Assembly (NCBI GenBank): GCA_030052745.1
Contig: JANBVO010000001.1
Span: 806,001-870,000 of the forward strand
Direction of reading: 5' to 3'
Length of the DNA: 64,000 nucleotides
Origin: Pleurostoma richardsiae
Lineage: Eukaryota; Ascomycota; Sordariomycetes; Calosphaeriales; Pleurostomataceae
A program made the position numbers and the translations under genes. Below the pieces are notes generated by a model that saw only the letters and a list, made by a program, of their open reading frames with translations, ran no database searches and was not told the DNA's origin. Shown piece by piece: positions 1 to 10,785 of this stretch. Position 1 is the stretch's first letter. Each line of letters opens with the position of its first letter.

Positions 1-2789
1 TGGCGCCTTGTTAACTTGACGATGGTGTGTTGCTGCGACTGGCTGCGGAGCGGTTGTAAGAGCCTGGCTCTTAGCCTGACGAAGCGGCTGAATATGCCTT
101 CCGTGAACGGAGTGAGGCACTGACGAAGTCATATCGTCTGACTGAACTTCACGGTTCTGGCAATTTGTTGGACTGTCTTTCGTAGTATTGCCGCACTGAT
201 CGCTGATGCTCCCCTGAATGTGGCGGAGTTCGCCATCCGTAAAGGATTCGAAGAAGTCCCACAGCGAAGTGAGGATGCCCTCCTGCTCAAACAGTCGCAC
301 GTCTCTTTCTAGGGGCTTGACACTTGTTCCAGAGCAGACGTCGCGGGTATCCATAATCTCGGTGCTGTTCTGCCCTGGATTTGGCCGCACAATAACCACT
401 CTTTTCAAAATTTTTGTGCCCTTCGAAGTGATAGTGTCTATATCGCTTGACTTTGGGGTGAGCTGCGTCATAACACTGGCGACCTTCAATCTGGTTTCCA
501 TGTCGGGGCAAAGCTGGGTCTGAACTTTTGGATGTTTCGTTTTCCACGACCTCACAAGGTGAGCCTTTCTGGTACTTAGAAGGCAAAATGCTTGCCAGAG
601 GATCGCGACGTTGTTTGCAGTTGCCTCGACGATGGTATCGAAGGGGGTGATTGACTTGGGAGGCTTTTTCATACTCGATATTACGTGACATGCATCGTTC
701 CCTTCAATAGATTTTCTGACGACCAGTCGACATATGCCGAGGCGTGTGACTCCCGTCCAAGGTCTGAGTGTGAGAATATGGTGTCCACTGTTGATCTGGA
801 TTTCGAGATATTTGTTGACAGAGCCCGCCTTCATTTCCCGTAGCCAAGGCAAGACAGCTGGGTTGCTCACACATGTGAACTTTCCATCAACGTTTGTTCG
901 TAGCGGAAAATGGCTTTGGGGGGAGGGAAGAGGGGAGGCGAGAGGCTGCGATGCATTGGATGGAAGGTGCCATTCTCGGTGAACAACAGGACTAGAAGGC
1001 TGGAAGGAGCTGCCTGTAGCAAGAGGGCCCTGCCATCTCAGAATTTCTTTATCTTCTCCCTCCAGTTTGTCATGCCAATCGTTGCCCCGGATGTCCTTGG
1101 GAAGATTCTCGATGACAGTGCGCCACTTTCGAGCATACTCCTCGATTTCGATTAGTCTCCTGTTGTACTGTTTCTGTAGAGCCAGCTTGTATTCCTGCAG
1201 TCGACTGGAACACATGCTTTGATACTGTTCCGCCACCTTCTTGTGGCTCGTTAGAAGCTCCAACGCTTCGGCGTCAGTGAGTTTAGAGGTAGGATGCTCT
1301 GCTAGTGAATTTGGCCCGTTTCCACGTCCTGTGATGCGTTGATGATGTGTGTCCTCACCATGACCCTCCAGAGGCATGTGGTATTTCTCGGAGATATATG
1401 ACGGGTTGGCGATGGATTCGGCCTGTTCCCGGGGATTGCAGCCGTGGTCTGGCGGTTCTGGTGCTGGGTAGTATGTATTCCCTGACCTGAGCGTCATCTT
1501 CAGTGGAGACAAGGGAACCGAACTTCCAGCGTGGGGATAGTTGCAGGCATGATTTGAAGATTTGTCCTTCATGATGCCCGGTATTTCTTTGCAGGTATTG
1601 GGCGTTCTACAGGACTTGAGACTGCAGGACAAGGAATGAAGACGCGATGCGAGGTCCCAAATGAGCTGTTTTGATGACCCTTGACTTGGCCATTCGGAGG
1701 GTGGCACTGTTGATTTCTGCGCTCGAATCCAAGCCTTGGAGAGCAGGTCTTGCTCCACACGGCTGAGCGTGGTGTTTAGGCAGGTAAGAGGGAAGGCTGA
1801 AGCAGATGCGGGAGTGAGGTGTGGATGTAGCAGTAATGTGTCCCAGGCTAGCAAAGGCATCAGGGAGACACTGTGGTGCTGCGTGTGCTCTAGGTCGGGA
1901 AACCTCTCTCGAAGCTTTGACTTGACGGTCCAAATCCAGAACGGTTCGGAAGCTTCCGCAGGTATGGTAATGTCTAAAATGCAAGGTAAGTACGGCGAAC
2001 CCACAAGGCGCGAGGGAATGAACGTGGAGGAACCTCACTGAGAGCTGGCTTCGCGGCGGGAAAGGGAGTCGGCTGTCCAAAGATCATGAGAGAGTTCTTA
2101 CTAAAATCTGCTCGGGATTGGCTCGGGGGTTCTTCTTTTGCGCCTGCGGTGCTGAGGTTGTGTCTTGTGAGAATGGTTGCCTTCCTCTCGTGGGGGGAGC
2201 TGGGGATGGGAACGTGATCGTCGTCACTAGAAGCATCTGAGCTTTTTGGTGGCATACAGAAGGAACGACTGCGGTCACTGTCTTGTTCCCCTTCATTCGA
2301 GCCCTGACACTTCGGACTCTCGTTGTCGGAAACAACGACTCCTTCACTGTCGCCTTCTTCTGCTGAGTCGTGACGACTTTGAATACCTTCCTCGGACGGG
2401 TTTTGATGCTCCTCGAATCGAGGCAGATCCTGAGGCAGATCTTGATCATGAAGCCCAGGAGGTGACTGAGGCTGACCTTGAGACAGTTCTCGGTGAGTCT
2501 CCCAAGGCTGCTGCTGCTGAGGCTCATCTTCAGGACTTGCAGTGGCCATAGCTCCGCCACCTGCTCGGGCTAGATCTGGAGCTCCGTTTCGAGTTCCTTG
2601 TCCGCTGCTTCTCCAGCAACCTCGATCACTCCCTCGATTCCCCCTCCAGAAACCTCGCCGGTTACGCCTCCGGCGGCGCGTACGAGATCTTCGCCCTGCC
2701 CTGCCAAGGGACCATCCGCGGAATGCTGGTAGGATGTCTTCGGAATTCACCTCACCAGAGCGGTTTTGGCCATGATTGTAACCCGCCAT
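1..2789 (-). CDS. Unrecognised low-complexity protein, 3' end cut off by window edge
   Basis: Two exons are readable: 2789..2039 and 1973..1, joined by a 65-bp GT-AG intron (2038..1974). The frame stays open to base 1, so at least 900 residues are present and the C-terminus lies outside. The first ~80 residues are rich in Arg and Gly (a run of RRSRTRRRRRNRR), followed by a Gln/Ser/Asp/Glu-rich stretch with many SP and SD pairs. That looks disordered and possibly nuclear or RNA-binding. Exon 2 contains an amphipathic, charged segment near 1140-1260 (LQEYKLALQKQYNRRLIEIE) that could form a coiled coil. No enzyme motif is visible. A second in-frame ATG at 2552 is an alternative start that would drop the Arg-rich part. 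I do not recognise the family. The unbroken second-exon frame of nearly 2 kb is the main evidence that this is a gene. Confidence 0.7.
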
Positions 2790-3910
2790 TGTAAGTTGCG
2801 AGATTCTGCGCAGCTACGCGTTGACAGAGGCAGCCCGATAGCATTGACACAAGTGCGGAAGGAGCCTGTGGAATTAAAACAAGATGTCACAGGTACAGCT
2901 TCTGAACTTCCGAGAGGGTGAAATGGCGCAAGAGGCACGCGCTCGGGCGTTGAAGGGAGATGGATCTAGGTACTCTGGACATCCAACGTTTGTGACGAAC
3001 TCGACTTCGGGGGGAAGGTGCAACTTGAGCGGGTAGAGCCAAGCTGTGCGCTCAAGTGCAGGTGTACGTACCGACTTAAGTAAACACAGAGAGATGAGCT
3101 GTATATAGGCCTGTCAAGCCGAGGGAAGGTACGTACCTCCTTAAACTCAACAAGGTACCTAGGTACCTTCCTTATCTGGGCACGGCGGATGCGGATTGAA
3201 GGGCGGATGAGGGAGGACCTGCCCTAGGCAGCTTTAATCTGACCGGTACCGAGGTATCTAGGTACAGTACATATCCGAGTGGAGGCATTGGATGGATAGA
3301 TGCCGGCATCTCCTTCTCGTACCTCCTGTCCCCGAATGGACCAAGGCACCTCCACTTCGAGGTACCTTCGGTAGATGGGACACCAAGGAGACATATGAAC
3401 CGGTCCCTGCGGCGGTCCTGCCGCTCGGGTCTGGATACTCTCCCATTACTAACACGCCCCGTTGTCCTTATACGAATCCTCTGATCGGGCAGTCTGGCAT
3501 CGGCCCCGAAGCAGAAAAAGCCTTGAGCGACTTCGATCGACATTGCAGAACATCGCCACCTTACCATGCGACCGGCTCTGTGTCGTTCCGGCCACAACAT
3601 ACCAGAGCGGTGGCACAGGGAGCAGGGGTTGGCAGATGATCGAATGATCGACACGAAATCTCTGATACTTCGTCTCGTCGCCGTTCATCCTCAGACATTG
3701 GGACGCGGTAGCTCGCTGCAATGCGGCTCAGACGACGCGCAGAGACATATGGTCATGTAACAGAGAAGAATAAGGGGGAACAGAAGAGCAGGTTGGGTAT
3801 CTCAACGTTCCTCGAGTCATATGCGAGAATAAAAAGCGACTAACCGGGCAAACCATTTAAACGCCGAGCAATGCAAACCACACAAGATGCCGCCTCTCCC
3901 CACACCAAGC
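2790..3910. other. Intergenic, with a cluster of GTAC-containing palindromes
   Basis: No convincing gene. Between about 3060 and 3370 there are repeated short palindromes of the type GGTACCTAGGTACC. Short open frames on both strands here lack family motifs and splice logic. Confidence 0.6.
3125..3169. repeat. Palindromic TACCTAGG-type repeat cluster
   Basis: A perfect 18-bp palindrome, AAGGTACCTAGGTACCTT, lies at 3152-3169. A related palindrome, GAGGTACGTACC on its reverse strand, lies close by at about 3127-3138. Further partial copies (GGTACC, GGTATCTAGGTAC) follow at 3243-3265 and near 3360. Short repeats of this sort are scattered in many Sordariomycete intergenic regions. No coding role is apparent. 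Confidence 0.7.
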
Positions 3911-4817
3911 TCAGAACTGTATCCGCCGTTTTCTTCCGGTATATTTAGAGGTCGCCTTGACGACCTTGCCCTTCCGTTCCATCTGCTCCTTCTTCTTGAC
4001 GATCCATGCCTTGCTGCCCTTCTTGATCTCGCCCTTGCCAGACTTGGCCTGGTGCCTCGTGTCTAGCACATCGACATTGTCCATTCCCTTGACAACACCG
4101 GTGATGTCACCTCCGGCGCCCTCAGAGCCAGCCGACCCCACAGTTAGGACGAGATACACCTTTACGTTCTTCGTCTCGGGGTCGTCTTCCAGGAGACCGG
4201 CCCCGAAACCGGCCCTCACCGCCGCCGAGGTGATCATGCTTCTCTGCGTGTCGTTCTTGGGGTAGAACTGGCATACCGCACGGCCGCCTCTCTTCAGCGA
4301 TGCGTATAGACCATTGAAGAACCTAGATAGCCTCCCTGCTGGTGACGTCTCGCTGCTCTCTGCGTTGCAGAGCCATTGTATCGCGCTGATGCTGATCGCT
4401 GCGTCGAAGGAGCCCGCCCGAAAGGGTACGCCTTGGCCGATGTCCGCAAGCAACAGATCGCCCTCAACATCTCGTTGAAGGGCGATATCAAGCATTGAAG
4501 GGCTAATGTCCATGCCCACCCAAGTGTGAGGGCCGCCTTCTTCCGGGGAGACGGCGGAGAGGATTTCACCGGAGAGGCCGCTGCCACAGCCGATATCGAG
4601 GATCAGGGAGGGTGATGAGAGATTGAGCAGCTCAAGGGCTCGGCGGGTCATGGAAGCTTGAATGTTCTGGATCCGGGAGCTGGTCGTGTATTTTCGAGCC
4701 TCAATGTCATCATAGTGGACATCGGCCGCGCTGTCCAGGTGTCAGTGTGCTGCGGACGTTGGAAGAGCCCGTGGAGGGGTAGAGAAAGGCTTACAGGGTA
4801 TCCTCGGGCCGAGACAT
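3911..4817 (-). CDS. bud23: 18S rRNA (guanine-N7) methyltransferase Bud23
   Basis: Exons 4817..4795 and 4730..3911, joined by a 64-bp intron, give 280 residues, the usual Bud23 length. The first exon encodes only MSRPEDT, and the second starts within LAADVHYDDIEARKYTTSSRIQ, the conserved Bud23 N-terminus. A class I SAM-binding fold follows: motif I LDIGCGSGLSG at about residues 54-64, GMDIS for the acidic SAM-ribose contact, then AISISAIQWLC. The C-terminus is very Lys/Arg-rich and ends in KYTGRKRRIQF, as expected for a factor acting on pre-ribosomes. By family knowledge it methylates one guanine of 18S rRNA with Trm112 as partner and supports nuclear 40S maturation. It is divergent from SVP26, with a 360-bp shared promoter. 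The short first exon is easy to miss but is required for the conserved start. Confidence 0.95.
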
Positions 4818-5177
4818 CTTGAGAAATGAGGAAGTAACTGAGAGTCAGAGTCTCCTGATCCAATAATCCTGAGATATGCCCTTCCAGATGCTTGAAGAGC
4901 TGCTCAATCCTAACTCTCCCTTCTCTGAAGACTTCGCCAGCTGTGAATTTTGGACTCCGAGGCGGAAGTTTTTGGTGGGGCAGGCGTGCTTATCTTATCG
5001 GCGGACTAACGCTTGACCGCTTTCCGAAGCTTCTCATTGGATGGAGGGTCCAATTGAGATCATCAGCAATTCTGGAAGTGACGCGGTCGCGCTTTGAAGA
5101 CACGGTAAACCTGTCCGGACATCGTTGCTGCATCTTCTAGCAGCGCAGCCATGATCTTTCGATAACAAGAGAACAAA
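4818..5177. promoter_or_regulatory. Divergent promoter region between BUD23 and SVP26
   Basis: 360 bp separate the two start codons. No clear TATA box or strong dyad was seen, in keeping with constitutive genes. Confidence 0.5.
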
Positions 5178-5985
5178 ATGTGGATTCTGCCTCTAGTCGG
5201 CTACCTCGGCTCCATTGTGGGCTTCTGCTTCCTGACGCTGGCCATAGGTAAGGAAGGACATTGCTTCTCCCGTTAAATTTAGCTCTTGAGCTTGCCGTAA
5301 CCGAAGGCTTGCTAACCACAAACGCAGCGTCGGGGCTGTACTATCTTTCCGAGCTCGTCGAAGAGCATACCGTCGTCGCCAAACGCTTCCTCACCCGGCT
5401 TATATACTTCATCATGGCCGTCCAGTTGCTCTTGTGCCTCGTCGACCGGTTCCCGTTCTGGCTGACAACCCTCGGCATCTTTTCACACTTTGTCTACCTG
5501 GGCAACATGCGACGCTTCCCTTTTGTGCGGCTGTCGGACCCGCTCTTCCTGACTTCCTGCGGTAAGACGCGGCTTCGTATCTACTCCTTGCGATGATATT
5601 GAAGCTGATCCTAGACCCTGTAGTTCTCGTGCTTGTGAACCATTGGGTTTGGTTTAAGCACTTCTCCAAGAACCAGCAACGGGCATACCAGAACATGTCC
5701 TCCTACTACGACACACCCGACAATATTCCGACCTTCACAGAAATCGCATCGTACTTCGGGCTGTGTGTCTGGCTCGTCCCCTTTGCGTTGTTTGTGAGCT
5801 TGTCGGCAAGCGATAACGTGTTGCCCACCATGGGCAGCGAGGACCCGTCTTCTTCTGCTAGCGTCGGTGGAAGCAAGAGCCGGAGAGGCCAGGGTATGGC
5901 CAAAGCACTGGTGGATAATATCCGGGGGGCTATCGCAGAGATTGGAGCAATGTCGGGATACAAAAGGCCGGACGACCGTCTCTAA
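5178..5985 (+). CDS. svp26: Svp26/TEX261-family Golgi-ER membrane protein
   Basis: Exons 5178..5247, 5328..5561 and 5624..5985 (introns of 80 and 62 bp) give 221 residues, close to the ~228 of yeast Svp26. The protein starts MWILPLVGYLGSIVGFCFLTLAI and has about four hydrophobic segments: the N-terminal one, LIYFIMAVQLLLCLV, ASYFGLCVWLVPFALFV, and a stretch around the NMRRFPFVRL motif. Conserved family phrases are SGLYYLSELVEEHTVVAKRFL, FPFWLTTLGIFSHFVYLGNM and LVNHWVWFKHF. By family knowledge it is an adaptor that loads glycosyltransferases and other type II membrane proteins into COPII vesicles. The C-terminal tail is Ser-rich and basic. Three exons in consistent phase and start-to-stop agreement with the family make this call firm. 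Confidence 0.93.
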
Positions 5986-8697
5986 TCCAGAGCAGTTAGC
6001 CTTAGCCTTCTTGGCATATGGCTCTGGCAACCGCCAATATTAGTCCCCTGGCGTGCAGAGACAGGCAAGTCGATACTCTCCTGATGTCACGAAACTGTCT
6101 TTGATATGATGCTCTTTTCTATCGCTAGAAATGTATTTGATAGGCCTAACGCGCCTAGCATGACATGAACTTTGTTTTCTGATCAATCATTCCCTATGAC
6201 CGAGGGTTTCAGCTTGATCATAGAGGCGCATACGCTGACCTAGCAGCAGAAACGGGCACTCGCCGTCGCAAGTTGCCGTCTTGCAGAGGAAGATGGCCAT
6301 TCCTGAGGACGAATGAGCGCAGAGGGTGTTTGCTACCCAAGGTCTCACGTATATCGAGCAAGCGCCTGGCACAAGTGGGTGGTGAAATATCATCTCGCAT
6401 GCCCTTGAGCGAGCGGGTTCATGCCGATGACCGACGATTTGCCTGCCAACTCCACTGCAACTCTTGCTCGAGTGGTTTTGTGATTCTACACCATGAGTTT
6501 GTCCATATACAAGAGTCAGTCGTGTCTTCTGGACTCGAATGCGGCCGACTCTTCAACAACCTAGGTAGCATGATTACTCGAAGGGGCAACTCCGTCACTT
6601 GTCTTGGCCGCCACCCAGGGCTGCGCTTCAGGAGCAACGGATCTAGTACTCTTTGCCGCCACCTGACACAGGCGCGGGAGAAGGAGAAAGAAATTGTCTC
6701 ATTTGCGAAATATACATGGTCATGACACTCGATCTCGCTGTTCGGCGGCAATCCCTCCACGACTCGATCTGATGCTGTGCGCTCAGTACGAGGCACCATC
6801 TAGCCTTCTACGGCTCGCCACCCACGCCTCGATACAAGCGCCCAATGCACCACGTCCTCCGACACAACAGGTGCAATGCAACGCTGCATCCACCACAAGC
6901 GTCAGCTTACGAGCAATGCGAACACGTCCCACAAAACTGCACGTCCCCGGTACTGGCGTGCACGCTTGTTATGCATGTATGTCGTGCGTCAGGAAGGGTT
7001 CCGCGGCCGCCCGCGGCTATTAAGATGCGACGTGCCCGCGGTTGCCCCGGTGCTGCTCGGCACGTATCCCTCCCGGCTGGGTGCCTCGTGCTCTGCGCGC
7101 CGGCGAACAGCAGCGACGGCGTTCCACGGCGAGCATCCCCGGTCCTCGGCGACCCACCGCGCGAGAGGGTCTTGCGGGCCGTCGCTCCCGAGAGCTGGCA
7201 GAACTCGGTCGCGTGAGACGAGTAGCCAGGAAGGATCTGATGTTGACGGGGCAGCACTCATGATTGGTGTGATATGGAGCCTTTGCGCACACAAGGCGGG
7301 TTGGCTGCTAGTATGGATGGGTGGAGTTGCAGTGCTGGGTGATTGTGTGTATTGCTTGCGGAGCGTGACGGTGGATAGGGAACTCAGGATGATCACCGGC
7401 GGCGGCAAGGACAGTAAATCCCCGACCTTATATCCTGCTCTAGAAACTGAGGCCACAGGACGTGTTCCACAGGGAGGATTAATCTGCCACGGAGGCCAAA
7501 CGTAAACATGGCCTGCGAGGCCCTTTTTGTTCCCATCTCTCATCCGCCCTGCCTCGCGTATTGATAGGGCAATGTCCCGCCCGTGGCCTCACCCTCGGGG
7601 AGTCCTTGAGGCCCAAGGTCAACCAGACCGAGTGACATGGTTGCTGCTTCGCACATTGTTCCTTTGCCCTTTGTTAGGTCAGGACCCTGGCCAAGGGATT
7701 GGCAGATCTGCATTTGCGCCGCTGTCAAAAGTTCCGCGCTTCTGGTTGGGGCTGACGTCCAAAGTTCCCCCGGCCGGGAGGGTGGAGGCGGGGTGAGGGT
7801 TCTGCCTTATGCGTGGGGAGCGGCAAGGTGGGGGAGAGCGGTGCTGGCCTCTCTGGCCTCGGATTTTTGCGGGACAAAAGCGCCTCACGGCTGTCAAAAG
7901 GTCCTCGCTCGACAAGCCACAGTACGCGAAGCGCCGCCACAGTTCCCTATTCGGCACTTTTGCATCTCGTCGGACTTCCACGCTTCCACATTCCCTTCCC
8001 TTAACCTCGATGAAGACACCCCCCTGTTCCTTCGTTGCCTCACATGCCACGCATGCCATGCCACCCATTTACCGGGAATGTTGCTGCTATTGCACTAAGT
8101 TGTGCCTTTGCGAACAACAAGGCCGCCCTATGTAGCCCATCCGTCCGCGGCGTACCGCTCACCGAAAGGGAATTCCCACAACAAATAGGGCTTTTTCATA
8201 TCCTGTATTCTGACCAGTTGACACATTCCTGTCTAAGATACCATATGTGCGGCTTTTCTTGATGTCCAGCGAATGATCACTACTGGAGCAGAGGCTGGCA
8301 TCGACAGCCACGGCAGCCCCCTAAGCCATTCTTGGTTACATCGTCGGCATAGAGAGACATTGGAGAAGCTAGTGGATCAAGGCGCTTGTTTCGTAGACAC
8401 CGCAAAGTCTCTTTTCCCTCGCACGTCTTCGATGATTAGGGGACCGTGGTGGGTGGCCATCGATATTCCATGGTTAAATGACGCTGACCCTGCCAGACAC
8501 CTGAATACCAGAGGCAGCTGCTCATTCCATCATTTGTCTCGACAAAGTGGCCCTCAACCACGAGAGGGGCGTCGATGCAGAATATCCAACTGGATATTCA
8601 TTGTTTCGACCTCGGACCGTCAATCTACACTCATCCACATCCTGATGGGGTATAAGAAATAGTAACGCCGCTTTTCACGGTCAGATGCGCCGCCTTA
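5986..8697. other. 2.7-kb intergenic stretch, no convincing gene
   Basis: Several open frames of 100-200 codons exist on both strands, notably over a GC-rich patch at 7000-7250. None has family motifs, a plausible start or compatible splice sites, and overlapping frames on opposite strands there are a composition effect. I see nothing else definable. Confidence 0.6.
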
Positions 8698-10785
8698 TCA
8701 GTGAATCAGGAACTCCTGGATCCTTAGCTCTTTCCCTCGGATCTTCTTGTCAGGCTCTCCTTGAGAGACACCCAGAACCCAACAGGAACCAACATGAACC
8801 CAGTGGCCGTTGTCTTTCCTCAGGAGCGCTGGTATCGGCATAGTATCGACAATGCAGACTTTATCCCCAGCGAGCACGCGATAAGGGCCGAGGCCAAAAT
8901 GGCCATTTCTCGTCTTGAAAACCGAATGGTGTCCCAAATCTAGGACGCAATTGATGATCTGGGTGTAGTTAAGGGATGTTTCTCTAGCTGGAGATGCGTA
9001 AGTATCGTAACTGGGGTTCTTGAACTGGCCGATGAGAAACTGTCTGAGCTCGTCTCTGGACGACAGGTCCATCCTTGCTAGCACGACGTCGAGGTCAACC
9101 TGAGGGCAATTATTCACAATCGCCAGGACAAATAGTCTGAATCCCTCACCGACGCCCGAGGTTGGTAAGTTTGCGAGATCCGTGGTCACAGGAGACATAA
9201 TCTCGTAGCCCTGGAAAAGGCTGTAGCCCATGGCTTCCAAAGGTGATATCTCGCCAGACACGGTCGAACAGTTTCCGATTCCTTCGATAATGTCGAGAAA
9301 TAACCCGAGAATCGATCTGTAGTCAGAGTCATGCTGAGGTGACGGGAAGTCAATGGGCACCACGCTAAGGACTTCATCGCAGACCGCGCCATAGATGCAA
9401 AGCACGCCGCCATCTCCCAGAGCTGGAGCTGGTACGGCGAACTGACTGATGAGACTGGGCCGGATCGGGCCTGAGAGCTGAACGAAGGGGCAACGATTTT
9501 CATCCTGGAGATTCATAAGATGGGGCATCCACGTTGGAAGGTTGTGCGTGTTCTCATAACGATACCTCCCTGTCCCCGACTGGGTCAGCACGGGGTATTG
9601 ATTCGGCAAATATGTTTTTAGCATGTCGTCAAACCAGTCCAAGTACACATCCCTGACAGATTTAGATGCTGAGTATTCGGCGCGATGGCTGCTCTTCGAA
9701 ATGCCCAGGAGGCCGTACACCATGTCTTTAGGATCCGTAGCACACGCCTTCATGACTGCAGCCATGAGCACATTGATGGGGAAATCTCTTCCCGCCCGCA
9801 GCAGGTGTGTGACTGAGACGCCCGATACCTCTCTTAGAGCGTGATTGCACATAATGCGATTCCACAATTGCCCCTCGATTTGCTCTGGACGGGTTTGTTT
9901 GGACAGCAGGAGACGACTGACAAAGCCTGCATAGGCGGCCACGTCGCCGAACGTCATCCACTCTTCCCCACACATGAAGATGTTTGAATGATCAGATCGA
10001 GCTAAGACCAGCTCCTGCAGGATCCATACCCGACGCCAGTATTCTGACGAGGCGAAAGAAGTTAGAGCGACGTAACCGAGCCCCTGCCAATGATCAAGCC
10101 CTGGTTCCTGGATCAACCATAGCAAGGCTTTCTCGTCAGCTTCGGAGAAGGCGCCGACAATTCCTTCTCCATATTCCATGACACGGACTTTGGTTGGACT
10201 CTTCCTCTCCTCGCCCTTCATCATTGGGTGGTCCAGGTGTTGGGACACACCTCGAATAAGGGGAAAGCTAGACTTCAAGATGTCGTCCTCACCCAACCAA
10301 GATAGAACGTTGTTGGCTCTGCCGTATACGGATCCCATCTTCGGGACTTGCATGTTCACCTCGGGAATGTCCTCCTGATTGATAGAGACGGCAGCTGCCC
10401 AGATAGGGAGCGGGCCACCGTCCTTATTGCCATCGGTATTTCCCCCACACTCCTCATTGTGTGAGATAAGACGGGAGCACATATTTGTGTTCCTAATGCG
10501 CCTCAGCGCGGCCTCCAGGTTGGTAGTGACGGGGACTGTGAACCCGTTTACCACAATGTCGGTGGTGACGGCATCATCCCCCCAAATGTACGACAATGCA
10601 ATGTATTGTGCGCTTGCTGCCTTCAGAGAGATCTTGAATAGGTGACATGCAATTGGCTCGGCGTCGTCCGTCTTCCGGGGGATAAGTTCAAAGATCCGAA
10701 TCTCATCGTCGGAGTCGCTAAGACGCAAAGGTGCGTAGAGTGCCGAGGCCGAAGAAGCAGATCGTACGGTGGGGTTGGAAGCCAT
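8698..10785 (-). CDS. HET-domain (heterokaryon incompatibility) protein
   Basis: One uninterrupted exon encodes 695 residues, starting at the first ATG (MASNPTVRSASSASALYAPL). The HET domain covers about residues 60-215. It opens with YIALSYIWGDDA, a match to the YxALSYxWG signature, and continues with LPIWAAAVSINQEDIPE, MGSVYGRANNVLSWLGE and later WRRVWILQELVLA. The usual WIDAICINQ motif is degenerate here (IWAAAVSINQ). The rest matches the long C-terminal part usual in these proteins, including the closing FGLGPYRVLAGDKVCIVDTM and HVGSCWVLGVSQGE segment. HET proteins trigger cell death or growth arrest when incompatible fungal individuals fuse, and many family members have unknown partners. 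It lies isolated between two gene-poor stretches, about 4.4 kb from a NACHT-ankyrin gene, in what looks like a variable region. Confidence 0.92.
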   Translation of the reverse strand: MASNPTVRSASSASALYAPLRLSDSDDEIRIFELIPRKTDDAEPIACHLFKISLKAASAQYIALSYIWGDDAVTTDIVVNGFTVPVTTNLEAALRRIRNTNMCSRLISHNEECGGNTDGNKDGGPLPIWAAAVSINQEDIPEVNMQVPKMGSVYGRANNVLSWLGEDDILKSSFPLIRGVSQHLDHPMMKGEERKSPTKVRVMEYGEGIVGAFSEADEKALLWLIQEPGLDHWQGLGYVALTSFASSEYWRRVWILQELVLARSDHSNIFMCGEEWMTFGDVAAYAGFVSRLLLSKQTRPEQIEGQLWNRIMCNHALREVSGVSVTHLLRAGRDFPINVLMAAVMKACATDPKDMVYGLLGISKSSHRAEYSASKSVRDVYLDWFDDMLKTYLPNQYPVLTQSGTGRYRYENTHNLPTWMPHLMNLQDENRCPFVQLSGPIRPSLISQFAVPAPALGDGGVLCIYGAVCDEVLSVVPIDFPSPQHDSDYRSILGLFLDIIEGIGNCSTVSGEISPLEAMGYSLFQGYEIMSPVTTDLANLPTSGVGEGFRLFVLAIVNNCPQVDLDVVLARMDLSSRDELRQFLIGQFKNPSYDTYASPARETSLNYTQIINCVLDLGHHSVFKTRNGHFGLGPYRVLAGDKVCIVDTMPIPALLRKDNGHWVHVGSCWVLGVSQGEPDKKIRGKELRIQEFLIH

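Noticed and set aside
287-691. 134-codon minus-strand open frame
   Set aside because: It overlaps the longer minus-strand exon 1973..1 in another frame; its composition and lack of splice logic mark it as a shadow.
6876-7543. Overlapping open frames of 180-210 codons on both strands
   Set aside because: They sit on a GC-rich patch, overlap each other in several frames, have no family motif and mostly lack a proper ATG context.
7637-8098. 153-codon plus-strand frame
   Set aside because: No signal peptide, domain or splice partner; random-looking composition.
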